Shown one piece after another: positions 53,801-62,116 of a DNA stretch of 64,000 nucleotides; the first letter of the stretch is position 1, and every line of letters begins with the position of its first letter. The position numbers and the translations under genes were made by a program. This DNA is from CAUTUX01 sp963542015. GTDB taxonomy: Bacteria > Bacillota > Clostridia > Christensenellales > CAG-917. The notes beneath the pieces were generated by a model. The model ran no database searches. It had not been told where the DNA came from and saw only the letters and a program-made list of their open reading frames with translations. The stretch is from the NCBI GenBank assembly GCA_963542015.1, contig CAUTUX010000004.1, positions 1 to 64,000 of the forward strand, read 5' to 3'.

Positions 53801-53828
53801 ATCATTTATAATAAAGCCAAAGAAATAA
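50808..53828 (+). pseudogene. lacZ: beta-galactosidase (GH2, LacZ type) interrupted by one in-frame TGA
   Basis: Hydrolyses beta-galactosides such as lactose. Two open segments, 50808-51794 and the frame after it to 53828, are in the same frame and separated only by TGA at 51792-51794 (codon 329 of about 1006; E. coli LacZ is 1023 aa). The first part holds the sugar-binding and first Ig-like domains (SNWQLKGYGIPQYTN, YCTGSYLEDQDMWRLSGLFR); the second holds the barrel with acid/base Glu443 in IGNEAGN and nucleophile Glu526 in LCEYAHAMGNS, then the C-terminal beta-sandwich domains. Around the stop the frame reads IKLN-stop-KILKIRGVNRHE, where family members have Gly (LNGKPLLIRGVNRHE), so GGA to TGA is the simplest change. 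No internal start downstream restores the missing part. Called pseudogene unless the stop is read through or is a sequence error. Confidence 0.85.
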
Positions 53829-53850
53829 TACATGAATGGAGAAATAAACA

Positions 53851-55779
53851 GTGGAAATTAAATTAGAAAATGGAGTGTCGTTAAGTTACTCACAACCAAA
53901 GAAAGGTTTTGAAATTTTAAAAGATGCAAATGTACCAAATGCAAAAAGAGTTCTAGTAATGTCTGTAAATGGAGTTACTAAAGAACTCAACAGTGTTGTG
54001 AATGAAGATGCAACCATTAAGTTTTATACATTCGATGATGAAGAGGGTAAGAGGGCATATAGACATACCTGTTCTCATATTTTAGCTCAAGCTATAACTA
54101 ATATTTATCCAACTGTTAAATTGGCAATAGGACCATCTATTGAAAATGGTTTTTATTATGATTTTGATTTTTTAACATCAATTGGGCGTGAAGAATTCGA
54201 AAAAATTGAAACTGAAATGAAGAACATTATTAAAGCAAATTTCCCAATCGAAAGATTGGAATATTCCAAAGAAGAAGCAGAAAAATATTTGATGAGTAAA
54301 CAGCAAACATATAAATTAGAGTTACTTGCTGATTTGCCAGAAAATGAAGAAATTACATTTTATAAACAAGGTGAATTCCAAGATTTGTGTAGTGGTCCAC
54401 ATTTAACATCAACTGGAAAGATTAAAGCATTTAAGCTCACATCATTAACGGGAGCATATTGGAGAGGTTCTGAAAAAAATAAAATGCTTACAAGAATTTA
54501 TGGGACAGCATTTGAAAAAGAATCTCAACTTGATGAATATTTACAGAAACTTGAAGAAGCAAAACTTAGAGATCATAATAAATTAGGTAGAGACCTAGAA
54601 TTATTTATGACTGATGAAAATATTGGTCAGGGATTAGCTCTATTGATGCCTAAAGGAGCTAAAGTAATACAAATTCTTGAGAGATTTGTTGAAGATGAAG
54701 AAGAAAGAAGAGGGTATATCTTTACAAAAACCCCTTTACTTACAAAACCAAATTTATTTGAAACATCAGGACATCTTGCACACTATAAAGATAAAATGTT
54801 TTGTTGTAATCCTGATACAGATGAAGAGTTATATTTGAGACCTATGACATGCCCTTTCCAATTTACAATATATAACAACGGAATTAAATCATACAGAGAT
54901 TTGCCTTTAAGATACTCAGAGACTTCTACATTATTTAGAAAAGAAGCATCTGGAGAAATGCATGGACTGATAAGATTGAGACAATTTACATTGTCTGATG
55001 GTCATATAGTATGTACTAAAAAGCAGCTAGAAAGCGAATTTAAAGGTACGTTTGATTTAGTTAAATTTATGTTAGATACATTTGGTCTAACTGATGATGT
55101 AACTTTTAGATTTTCAAGATGGGATCCAAATAATGCTAAAAAATACATTGGTACAAAAAAGGAATGGGAACATACTGAAAAAATTATGGAGAATCTCTTG
55201 AAGAAAGCTGGAATCAAGTATGAAGAAGGATGGGGAGAAGCTGCTTTCTATGGACCTAAACTTGATGTACAGTTAAAAAATGTTCATGGTAAGGAAGATA
55301 CAATTATTACAATCCAAATTGACTTCGCACTAGCAAAACGATTCCAAATGACATATATAAATGAAAATGGTGAAAAATCTATTCCATACATAATTCATAG
55401 AAGTTCAATTGGTTGCTATGAACGTACATTAGCAATGTTGATAGAAAAATATAATGGAGCTTTCCCTGTTTGGTTTGCGCCAGAACAAGTTAAGATTTTA
55501 TCCTTAACGGATAGAACGGCGGATAAAGTACTGGAATATAAAAACGAATTGCTAAAATATAATATTCGAGTAGGTACTGATCTAAGAAATGAAAAATTAG
55601 GAAAGAAAATTAGAGATGCAAGACTTGAGAGAATTCCATATATTTTAATAGTGGGAGATGCAGAGGCAGAAAAGAATATTGTTTCTGTAAGGAATAGAGA
55701 AGCGGGAGATATGGGGACAATGTCATTAAGTGATTTTATAAAGATTATTAATGAAGATATTGTTTCGAAAAAACATTAA
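53851..55779 (+). CDS. thrS: threonyl-tRNA synthetase
   Basis: Charges tRNA-Thr. 642 aa: N-terminal TGS domain, editing domain with RHTCSHILAQAI (HxxxH) and the Cys of DLCSGPHLTSTG, class II core with LRPMTCPFQFTIY and MHGLIRLRQFTLSDGHI, then anticodon-binding C-terminus. Starts at GTG 53851 with SD GGAGA. The leader after lacZ is 22 bases and holds no T-box, unlike many Firmicutes thrS genes. Confidence 0.97.
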   Translation: MEIKLENGVSLSYSQPKKGFEILKDANVPNAKRVLVMSVNGVTKELNSVVNEDATIKFYTFDDEEGKRAYRHTCSHILAQAITNIYPTVKLAIGPSIENGFYYDFDFLTSIGREEFEKIETEMKNIIKANFPIERLEYSKEEAEKYLMSKQQTYKLELLADLPENEEITFYKQGEFQDLCSGPHLTSTGKIKAFKLTSLTGAYWRGSEKNKMLTRIYGTAFEKESQLDEYLQKLEEAKLRDHNKLGRDLELFMTDENIGQGLALLMPKGAKVIQILERFVEDEEERRGYIFTKTPLLTKPNLFETSGHLAHYKDKMFCCNPDTDEELYLRPMTCPFQFTIYNNGIKSYRDLPLRYSETSTLFRKEASGEMHGLIRLRQFTLSDGHIVCTKKQLESEFKGTFDLVKFMLDTFGLTDDVTFRFSRWDPNNAKKYIGTKKEWEHTEKIMENLLKKAGIKYEEGWGEAAFYGPKLDVQLKNVHGKEDTIITIQIDFALAKRFQMTYINENGEKSIPYIIHRSSIGCYERTLAMLIEKYNGAFPVWFAPEQVKILSLTDRTADKVLEYKNELLKYNIRVGTDLRNEKLGKKIRDARLERIPYILIVGDAEAEKNIVSVRNREAGDMGTMSLSDFIKIINEDIVSKKH

Positions 55780-55781
55780 TT

Positions 55782-55870
55782 TGGCGGAAGAGGAGAGATT
55801 CGAACTCTCGAAGCATTTCTGCTTACACGATTTCCAGTCGTGCGCCATAGACCAACTAGGCGACTCTTCC
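55782..55870 (-). tRNA. tRNA-Ser(GGA)
   Basis: Minus strand: acceptor GGAAGAG / CTCTTCC, discriminator G and encoded CCA (55782-55784). Anticodon stem CACGA/TCGTG with loop CTGGAAA gives GGA (reads UCC/UCU). A long variable arm (GTAAGCAGAAATGCTTC) confirms a class II serine tRNA. It is convergent with thrS and only two bases from its stop. Confidence 0.97.
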
Positions 55871-55879
55871 AGACAATTA

Positions 55880-55908
55880 ATTATATATACGATATAATAA
55901 AAAAACAA
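55880..55908 (-). promoter_or_regulatory. tRNA-Ser promoter
   Basis: Minus strand: -35 TTGTTT (55908-55903), 17-bp spacer, -10 TATAAT (55885-55880), nine bases before the tRNA 5' end. Confidence 0.7.
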
Positions 55909-55936
55909 ACATTGAATAATTCTGAGATGGAGAGAT

Positions 55937-56698
55937 ATGAAAATAGCTTTTTTTATAAACAAGCAAGCAGAAACAATAGATTTTAAAGATGTAATAAAAA
56001 AAGTTAAACATGAAATAGTAATAATAAATTCAGTTAATGAGTTGGATTTATCTTTTAATGTTGTAGTCGTTTTTGGTGGTGATGGGAGTATTTTGAAAGT
56101 TGCAATAAAAGCAGCAGAACTGAATATAAGCATATTAGGAATAAATTTTGGGAATTTGGGTTTCCTAACTCAATTAAAAAAGACAGATAACCTTATTAAA
56201 ACACTGAATAATATTGAAAATATGCAGTTAAATAAACGTAGGACAATACAGTGTCTAACCAATGGTAATTATGCTCTGAATGAATTTGTTATCAAAAGCT
56301 CGTCAATTACTCCAATATATACCAAGTTGTTTATAGATGATGTGTACATAGATAATTTCCATGGTGATGGTCTAATTATCTCAACGCCAACAGGTTCTAC
56401 AGCATATTCTTTGTCAGCTGGAGGACCAGTATTAGATCCTAAAGTTGAAGCAATTGCAATAGTTCCTTTGGCAGCACATTCGCTGAGGTCAAGACCACTT
56501 GTAATATCAAATAAAGCAAAAATTAAAGTTGAAATAACTGGAGAAAATATTGTACTTGCTGTAGATGGTAAACGAATCTCTGAAAGTTCAAAATATTTGG
56601 AATTTATAGTCCCAGATTTGAAAGTTAATTTCATAGAAACTGGTGATGACTTTTATTCGAAACTATTTTTAAAGCTTGGAGATTGGAAAAGTAACTGA
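55937..56698 (+). CDS. nadK: NAD kinase
   Basis: Phosphorylates NAD to NADP. 253 aa with the catalytic VVVFGGDGSILKVAIKAAE, the substrate motif GINFGNLGFLTQL, and GDGLIISTPTGSTAYSLSAGG. The C-terminal part has LVISNKAKIKVEIT and AVDGKR as in the family. SD GGAGAG before ATG. First of the nadK-argR-recN run, a known Firmicutes order. Ends in TGA. Confidence 0.96.
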   Translation: MKIAFFINKQAETIDFKDVIKKVKHEIVIINSVNELDLSFNVVVVFGGDGSILKVAIKAAELNISILGINFGNLGFLTQLKKTDNLIKTLNNIENMQLNKRRTIQCLTNGNYALNEFVIKSSSITPIYTKLFIDDVYIDNFHGDGLIISTPTGSTAYSLSAGGPVLDPKVEAIAIVPLAAHSLRSRPLVISNKAKIKVEITGENIVLAVDGKRISESSKYLEFIVPDLKVNFIETGDDFYSKLFLKLGDWKSN

Positions 56699-56705
56699 GG
56701 TGTAC

Positions 56706-57167
56706 ATGTCAAAAAATAGCAGACAAACGGATATATTAAACTTAATTAAAGAATTTGAAATTGAAAAACAGGAAGAGCTTGTTGAAAGATTAAATTCTCT
56801 TGGACACAACACAACTCAAACAACTGTTTCAAGAGATATAAATGAGTTGAAATTAATTAAAGTTAAAGCAGAAAAACGACCAGGATATAAATATAAAGAA
56901 AAACAAAATACTGAGCAAAAACAATATTTGAATGTTTTTAAGAATGTTGTTAAAGAAATAAATGCAAGTTTAAATTTAATAGTTATAAAAACAGTTGTTG
57001 GAAGTGCAAATCCCGTGGCTGCATTGCTTGATCAATTTTCATTTGAAGAAATAATCGGTGTTATAGCTGGTGATGACACTATTTTCGTAGCTGTAGATAA
57101 TCCTGATAATACAGAAAAAATAGTTTTGAAATTAAAAGAAATATTAAATAACGGAATGGTTGAGTAA
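56706..57167 (+). CDS. argR: arginine repressor ArgR/AhrC
   Basis: Arginine-sensing regulator of arginine genes; in this genomic position also common as the gene before recN. 153 aa: N-terminal winged helix with QEELVERLNSLGHNTTQTTV and SRDINELKLIKV, C-terminal hexamerisation and arginine-binding domain with NLIVIKTVVGSANPVAALLD and GVIAGDDTIFVAV. ATG 56706 (MSKNSRQTDIL) with SD GAGGTG is preferred over ATG 56676 inside nadK. The stop overlaps the recN ATG. No arginine genes are in the window. Confidence 0.94.
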   Translation: MSKNSRQTDILNLIKEFEIEKQEELVERLNSLGHNTTQTTVSRDINELKLIKVKAEKRPGYKYKEKQNTEQKQYLNVFKNVVKEINASLNLIVIKTVVGSANPVAALLDQFSFEEIIGVIAGDDTIFVAVDNPDNTEKIVLKLKEILNNGMVE

Positions 57168-58852
57168 TGTTATCAAAATTGTTCGTACAAAACATAGCAT
57201 TGATAGAAAAGCTGGAACTTAATTTAAATAATGGTTTAAATATCCTTACGGGTGAAACAGGTGCTGGTAAATCAATAATTATAGATTCCATAAATTTTGT
57301 ATTAGGCGAAAGAGCAGATAAAACTTTAATAAGACACGGAAGCGATTATGCGATAGTTGAAGCGGTCTTCGATGAATATCTAACAGATGAAATAAAATAT
57401 TACCTAAATGATATAGGTATTGAATGTGAAGAAATACTTATTATTAAAAGAAAAATGACAATTGATAATAAGAATGAATGTCGTATCAATAATCAAGTTG
57501 TAACATTAAATACATTAAAAGGATTAACTCAGTTGCTTGTTGATGTGTACGGACAACATCAGCATCAGTCTCTTTTGAATGTAAAAGAGCATATTAATTT
57601 TATTGATTCAATTGGGAAACTTGAAATTATAATCCCCCTAGAAAAATATCAAGAAGCTCTCAGTGAATATTCAAATATATATAATCAACTCAAAGAATAT
57701 GGAGATATTAATGAAAGGCATGAAAAACTTTCAAAGCTTAAAACCATAATAGAAGAGATTGAGACATTAGACCTAAAAGAAAATGAATATGAAGAATTGT
57801 TAGCACAAAGAGAAAAAATGAAAAATGTCACTGAGATCGCAGAAAAATTAAATAATGTAAAAAATTTCTTAGATAATAGTGAATACTCAATAAGTCATCA
57901 ACTAAAAATGGCAACACAAGCAATTTCGTCTATTACATCGTATGATAATGAACTTGAAGATATATACAATAGACTTGATTCCGCAAAAATAGAATTAGAT
58001 GATTTAATTGAAATGCTGGAAGGCAACTTGAATTCCTTGGATTTTAATGAGTTTGAATATGATAGATTAGAAACAAGAATTGAAGAAATAAAACATGTAT
58101 TTAAGAAGTATGCCAACGGCTATGCAAAATTAAATGAGTATTTAAATAATATAAAAATAGAATATGACAACTTAGATAATGCAGATTTTAATATCAATGT
58201 ATTAACTGAAAAATTAAAAAAACTTGAAATAATAGTCAAAGAAAAGGCTGATATTCTATATAAGGCTAGACTAAAAGTAGCAAAGACATTTGAAGAAAAT
58301 ATCTTAAAACATTTATCAGATTTAGGGATGGGTAGCACTAAATTTAAAGTAGAAATACATCATTTAGAAAATATTGAATCGTATAAAAAGAATGGAGCAG
58401 ATGAAGTTGAATTTTTAATTGCACCAAACGCTGGAGAGCCTCTAAAGCCATTATCAAAGATAATTTCTGGTGGCGAGATGTCAAGATTTATGTTGGCAGT
58501 TAAGAATATTAGCTCGGCAACTGATCATATCGCCACAATGATATTTGATGAAATTGATACAGGAATTTCTGGAGTAATATCTCAAAAAGTTGCAGAAAAA
58601 ATGTGTAATATTTCTAGACATAAACAAGTTATAGCTATCACACATTTGCCTCAATTGGCATCTATGGCTGATTATCATTATTTCATCGAAAAATATGAGA
58701 AGGATAATAAAACATTTACAAAAATAGAGTTACTAATGGAACCAGAAAGAGAATTGGCAAGAGTTTTAGGTAATACTGCAAACTCAGAAACTGCAATTAT
58801 TCACGCAAAAGAACTTTTAAAATATGCAAAGGAATACAAAGCTAAACTTTAA
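57167..58852 (+). CDS. recN: DNA repair protein RecN
   Basis: SMC-like ATPase in double-strand break repair. Walker A LTGETGAGKSIIIDSINFVL, coiled coils (about residues 160-380), signature ISGGEMSRFMLAVK and Walker B MIFDEIDTGISG. 561 aa is full length. ATG overlaps the argR stop. It ends convergent with the BNR-repeat gene, overlapping it by 11 bases; the hairpin AAATATTCA / TGAATATTT just after the stop may act in termination. Confidence 0.96.
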   Translation: MLSKLFVQNIALIEKLELNLNNGLNILTGETGAGKSIIIDSINFVLGERADKTLIRHGSDYAIVEAVFDEYLTDEIKYYLNDIGIECEEILIIKRKMTIDNKNECRINNQVVTLNTLKGLTQLLVDVYGQHQHQSLLNVKEHINFIDSIGKLEIIIPLEKYQEALSEYSNIYNQLKEYGDINERHEKLSKLKTIIEEIETLDLKENEYEELLAQREKMKNVTEIAEKLNNVKNFLDNSEYSISHQLKMATQAISSITSYDNELEDIYNRLDSAKIELDDLIEMLEGNLNSLDFNEFEYDRLETRIEEIKHVFKKYANGYAKLNEYLNNIKIEYDNLDNADFNINVLTEKLKKLEIIVKEKADILYKARLKVAKTFEENILKHLSDLGMGSTKFKVEIHHLENIESYKKNGADEVEFLIAPNAGEPLKPLSKIISGGEMSRFMLAVKNISSATDHIATMIFDEIDTGISGVISQKVAEKMCNISRHKQVIAITHLPQLASMADYHYFIEKYEKDNKTFTKIELLMEPERELARVLGNTANSETAIIHAKELLKYAKEYKAKL

Positions 58853-60227
58853 AATATTCAAGAATTTTCTGAATATTTAATGTTTTAGAAATAATAATCG
58901 AATTTTTAGTTTTATAATTAAATTTTCCGTATGTAGTTACAAGAATATGTCCATCTTGTGTACACACAATTCCACAATATCCAGTATCGCTATCTGCAGT
59001 TTTGTAATCTCTTTCTTCATTTTGATTTTTTGCATAAGAATGTTGTAGCTTTAGGAGTAGCAAACCAGGTTTTTTATCTTTGATATCACTATAATTGCCA
59101 ATCCACAACATAGTTCCTCTTGAAAATTGATTTTTAGGACTTGGTTTATTTCCGTAATATGAAATATCTCTAAACGTCATACAAAGTAACCCTGTATTCT
59201 TGTCTACAGTAACTTTGTGTCGGTCACCAGTTATGTTTGTAGTTGTTTCTGTAAGGGGACTCCATGTCACACATTCATCCGTTGATGTGGCAAAATATGC
59301 TTGAGTTTTTCTATTTTGAGCTCTCATTATAATCATTATTTCGTTACTTTTTGGATCTCTAAAAACACAAGGTTCACACAAACCTGCTAAAGATTCAATA
59401 CGGCGTTGATTCATAAATATTGGTTCAGGATCAGACCATTCCATTTCACCATTATCATTAAAGGACAATACAGACTTATAAATTTTAAAAGAGTAGTCAT
59501 GAAAGAATCCTGCCCACTTATTTATGAATTGATTTGTATTAGGATCTTTGAGTTGAACTAATGATGCCATCGCTACAATTGGATTCCACTTCCCCGTCAT
59601 TTCTTTATATTTATTTCTTTTAGCTAATGGACTAAAAAAATGTTCGAATTCACCCCAGTTTTTACCGTTTTCATCACCTAAAGAACATGAAAAACCTTCA
59701 CCATGTTTTATAAACTGTTGCCATCCTGGACGCCCACTTATTAAAATTGTTTTTGTCTCATTTTTATATTTTGGATGCATTTTAAAGTTAAGTTTATATA
59801 GAGTAGGGGTTTCTTCAGATTTTAAAAATGATTTAGGTAAATCTTTTTCTTTTATCCAAGTATACCCATTGTCATAAGATCTCGACATTAAAATTTCTCC
59901 TCTGCCATGTCCCTTAACATATGTTGTTAAAATTGAACCATCGTTACAAGTAATGCTGTCTGGATGTGCTAAATAATTTTTACGATTAGAATTACTATTA
60001 CTTTTATCTTGGCTTATATATTCATCAACAATTGAGTAATCATACATATGTCTGATTTTATTTCCGAAGTTTGAATCATTAAATTGGTTTTGTTCTGGCT
60101 TTAGAGTTGAATCAATACTTTTATAATTTAGTTCAGGAATAACCTTATTATTTTTTTCACATGAAGCAAAAGAAAAAACAAATAAAATAATCAATATTAA
60201 TGTAAGAATGTATTTTTTTAACCTCAT
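58842..60227 (-). CDS. BNR-repeat (sialidase-like) lipoprotein
   Basis: A 461-aa secreted protein. ATG 60227 (MRLKKYILTLILIILFVFSF) gives a lipoprotein signal peptide ending SFASC. Two Asp-box/BNR motifs are visible: SRSYDNGYTW and STDECVTW. CEPCVFRDPKSNEIMIIMRA and HPDSITCNDGSILTTY fit the six-bladed propeller of GH33-like families. The sialidase Arg triad and nucleophile Tyr cannot be assigned by eye, so another glycosidase or a binding role is possible. No SD; the -10 box ends six bases before ATG, which supports this start over ATG 60257. Confidence 0.7.
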   Translation of the reverse strand: MRLKKYILTLILIILFVFSFASCEKNNKVIPELNYKSIDSTLKPEQNQFNDSNFGNKIRHMYDYSIVDEYISQDKSNSNSNRKNYLAHPDSITCNDGSILTTYVKGHGRGEILMSRSYDNGYTWIKEKDLPKSFLKSEETPTLYKLNFKMHPKYKNETKTILISGRPGWQQFIKHGEGFSCSLGDENGKNWGEFEHFFSPLAKRNKYKEMTGKWNPIVAMASLVQLKDPNTNQFINKWAGFFHDYSFKIYKSVLSFNDNGEMEWSDPEPIFMNQRRIESLAGLCEPCVFRDPKSNEIMIIMRAQNRKTQAYFATSTDECVTWSPLTETTTNITGDRHKVTVDKNTGLLCMTFRDISYYGNKPSPKNQFSRGTMLWIGNYSDIKDKKPGLLLLKLQHSYAKNQNEERDYKTADSDTGYCGIVCTQDGHILVTTYGKFNYKTKNSIIISKTLNIQKILEYFKV

Positions 60228-60233
60228 TTGAAA

Positions 60234-60262
60234 ATTATAAACTAAATTTACATCCATGTTAA
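60234..60262 (-). promoter_or_regulatory. promoter of the BNR lipoprotein gene, predicted leaderless
   Basis: Minus strand: -35 TTAACA (60262-60257), 17-bp spacer, -10 TATAAT (60239-60234), six bases to ATG. Good consensus with no room for an SD. Confidence 0.6.
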
Positions 60263-60319
60263 TGTTGTAATCTTTTTATAACAAAACAAAGATGTTATCA
60301 TAAATGTGTTGAGGTAGTA

Positions 60320-60817
60320 ATGTTAAGTGATTTTGAATTAAATATTTATAAAGCATTAGATGAATTAGTCGGTAGCGAAAAGAAATTTAAAATTCTTGAA
60401 ACTGAGGATATTTTAAATACTACAAAAAAATTTGATACAACAGCAGATATAGCAAAAATACCAGATGTAATTAAAGACTTTAAAGATAAAGATTTAATTG
60501 ATTTAAAATATTTTACCCCTGAAGAATTTTGCTTGATGATTAAGAAGGATTTAAATGAATTAATTGCTGAAACAAATGTGTACAAAAAAGTAGTAGAGAG
60601 TACAATTGAAAGTAGTCCTTCTGAAAAAAGTACTGAAGATGAAATAAAAAAAGAAAAAGTAACAAAGAAGGAACTAAAATCAGATACCAAAAATAAAGAA
60701 CTAACAAGACAAGTAAAATCAAACATGACATTATTATATTCATTTCTTGGCAGCTTTTTCGGTGCAATTGTTTGTGGTATTGTTTTTGTACTATTGTATT
60801 TTTTTCTTAAGAGGTAA
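60320..60817 (+). CDS. tail-anchored protein with possible winged-helix N-terminal domain
   Basis: I do not recognise a family. The 165-aa protein has a helical N-terminal domain of about 85 residues (IYKALDELVGSEKKFKI..., DVIKDFKDKDLIDLKYF, EEFCLMI) whose helix-helix-wing order resembles a winged helix, a Lys/Glu/Ser-rich linker (about 95-135) and one C-terminal membrane segment LYSFLGSFFGAIVCGIVFVL (about 139-163) followed by LKR. No signal peptide, so the N-terminus should be cytoplasmic. SD GAGGT precedes ATG. The next gene starts three bases after its stop and has the same layout. Confidence 0.6.
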   Translation: MLSDFELNIYKALDELVGSEKKFKILETEDILNTTKKFDTTADIAKIPDVIKDFKDKDLIDLKYFTPEEFCLMIKKDLNELIAETNVYKKVVESTIESSPSEKSTEDEIKKEKVTKKELKSDTKNKELTRQVKSNMTLLYSFLGSFFGAIVCGIVFVLLYFFLKR

Positions 60818-60820
60818 TAG

Positions 60821-61219
60821 TTGGCATTAGAAAAACAACATGTTTTATCAAAAACAGAAAAGACAATAATGAAAACCATTTATAATTCTTCCAACAAAAA
60901 AACGGGAGAGTGTTTGCTTACACCTTATGCTATTTTCGAAAAAGTAAGCTATGACATCAAAATTAACGAATCTGATTTGGAAGAATCGCTTCGTTCCTTA
61001 GAAATTGATGAATATTTCACAAATACAGTATCTGATAAAAAAGGTGAAAAGGTTTACTGCATTAACTTAAGTCCTAAAGGAAGAGCCTTTGCACGTACAG
61101 AAAAGACATATAAAGTTAATTTGTTCATTAAGATAGTTATTGCTTTAGTTTGCGGAGCTTGCTCTGGGTTGGCAGCTTGGGGTATTAAAACACTGCTAAC
61201 TTTATTTATAAAAAAATAG
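60821..61219 (+). CDS. tail-anchored protein with winged-helix-like domain
   Basis: A 132-aa protein with the same plan as its neighbour. The soluble part has helices (LSKTEKTIMKTIYNSS; SDLEESLRSLEIDEYF) then a wing-like segment ending VYCINLSPKGRAFARTEK, comparable to the C-terminal wing of wHTH regulators; a single membrane helix follows (IKIVIALVCGACSGLAAWGI, about 103-127). Starts at TTG 60821, the SD GAGGT lying in the last codons of the upstream gene, so translation is coupled. Function unknown; a membrane-tethered regulator is inference. Confidence 0.6.
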   Translation: MALEKQHVLSKTEKTIMKTIYNSSNKKTGECLLTPYAIFEKVSYDIKINESDLEESLRSLEIDEYFTNTVSDKKGEKVYCINLSPKGRAFARTEKTYKVNLFIKIVIALVCGACSGLAAWGIKTLLTLFIKK

Positions 61220-61224
61220 AAAAT

Positions 61225-61254
61225 TTGAAAATTAACTATTAAGCGTGCTATTAT
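61225..61254 (+). promoter_or_regulatory. promoter of the coiled-coil membrane protein gene
   Basis: -35 TTGAAA (61225-61230), 18-bp spacer, -10 TATTAT (61249-61254), preceded by GC from TGC. Confidence 0.6.
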
Positions 61255-61278
61255 ATTATTTATAGAGCTTTAGGGAAT

Positions 61279-62046
61279 ATGTTTGATATTAATTTAGTTA
61301 TAATTATTGCGGTTGTTTTGGTTGCACTTTCAATTGTAACTAGCGTTCTTATAGTTTTAATTAACAATCACCTACAAGAAAAAATCCTTAATAAAAGAAT
61401 TGAAGGAGGAAAATATAAAGACTTAGATTTAGATGCATTTGCAGAAGAAAAACGCATTAAAAAATTAAAAGAGCAAAAACATCAAGAAGAGTTAAAAGTC
61501 GAGAAATTAGCCGATAAGAAAAAAGCTAAAGAAGAAAAACTTGAGGCACAAAAGCATAAAGATGAAATTAAAGCAGCAAAAACTGCTGAAAAAGAAAATC
61601 TTAAAGCTGAGAAGTTAGAGAAACAAAGACTTCAAGAAGAACTTAAAGCTGAGAAACTTGCACAAAAGAAAGCAGAGGAAAGTGCGGTTACAAGTGAATC
61701 TAAAAAAGAAGAAAAGCCTCAAAAAGAAACAAAGACAAGTGCAAAGAAAAATATTGAAGCAGATTTAATGAATAGACTTCAGAGTGAATTAGTTAAATCA
61801 AATGTAATTAAAGAAGAGGATGTTAAAGATAGTCCTACAACTAATAAAAAAGGAAAAGGAACGGACAAAACAAAAACTAAAACTAAGATCACTGCCGACG
61901 CAAACGATTGCGAAACAACTAGACCAAAAAAACAAGTGAAGACTGATATGGAATCAGAATTACAAGCAAAGCTAATTAGAGCAAGACTCGAACTTGGAAA
62001 TATAACAGAAGACGAGTTAATTAAATATAAAAAGAAACTTGGTTAA
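61279..62046 (+). CDS. membrane-anchored charged coiled-coil protein
   Basis: I do not recognise a family. The 255-aa protein starts with one membrane helix (LVIIIAVVLVALSIVTSVLI, residues about 5-27), then a Lys/Glu/Ala-rich coiled coil (about 55-135) made of repeats such as EEKLEAQKHKDEIKAAK, then a low-complexity Lys/Thr region. Two related segments, ADLMNRLQSELVKSNVI and DMESELQAKLIRARLELG, suggest an internal duplication. SD GGGAA before ATG. It has its own promoter and is 59 bases downstream of the two tail-anchored proteins. Terminator at 62077-62105. Confidence 0.6.
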   Translation: MFDINLVIIIAVVLVALSIVTSVLIVLINNHLQEKILNKRIEGGKYKDLDLDAFAEEKRIKKLKEQKHQEELKVEKLADKKKAKEEKLEAQKHKDEIKAAKTAEKENLKAEKLEKQRLQEELKAEKLAQKKAEESAVTSESKKEEKPQKETKTSAKKNIEADLMNRLQSELVKSNVIKEEDVKDSPTTNKKGKGTDKTKTKTKITADANDCETTRPKKQVKTDMESELQAKLIRARLELGNITEDELIKYKKKLG

Positions 62047-62052
62047 AAAAAA

Positions 62053-62068
62053 TTTACTTTAAAGTAAA
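62053..62068. repeat. perfect 16-bp palindrome
   Basis: TTTACTTTAAAGTAAA directly after the coiled-coil gene. Its core ACTTTAAAGT also occurs over the -35 of the PadR-like gene. Confidence 0.5.
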
Positions 62069-62076
62069 TAAAAAAT

Positions 62077-62105
62077 AAATAGAGCACTGGTAAAATGCTC
62101 TATTT
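62077..62105. terminator. bidirectional intrinsic terminator
   Basis: Ten-bp stem AAATAGAGCA / TGCTCTATTT with a nine-base loop, between the convergent coiled-coil gene and eno; A-rich before and T-rich after, so it can serve both. Confidence 0.8.
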
Positions 62106-62116
62106 AATATTTAAAT

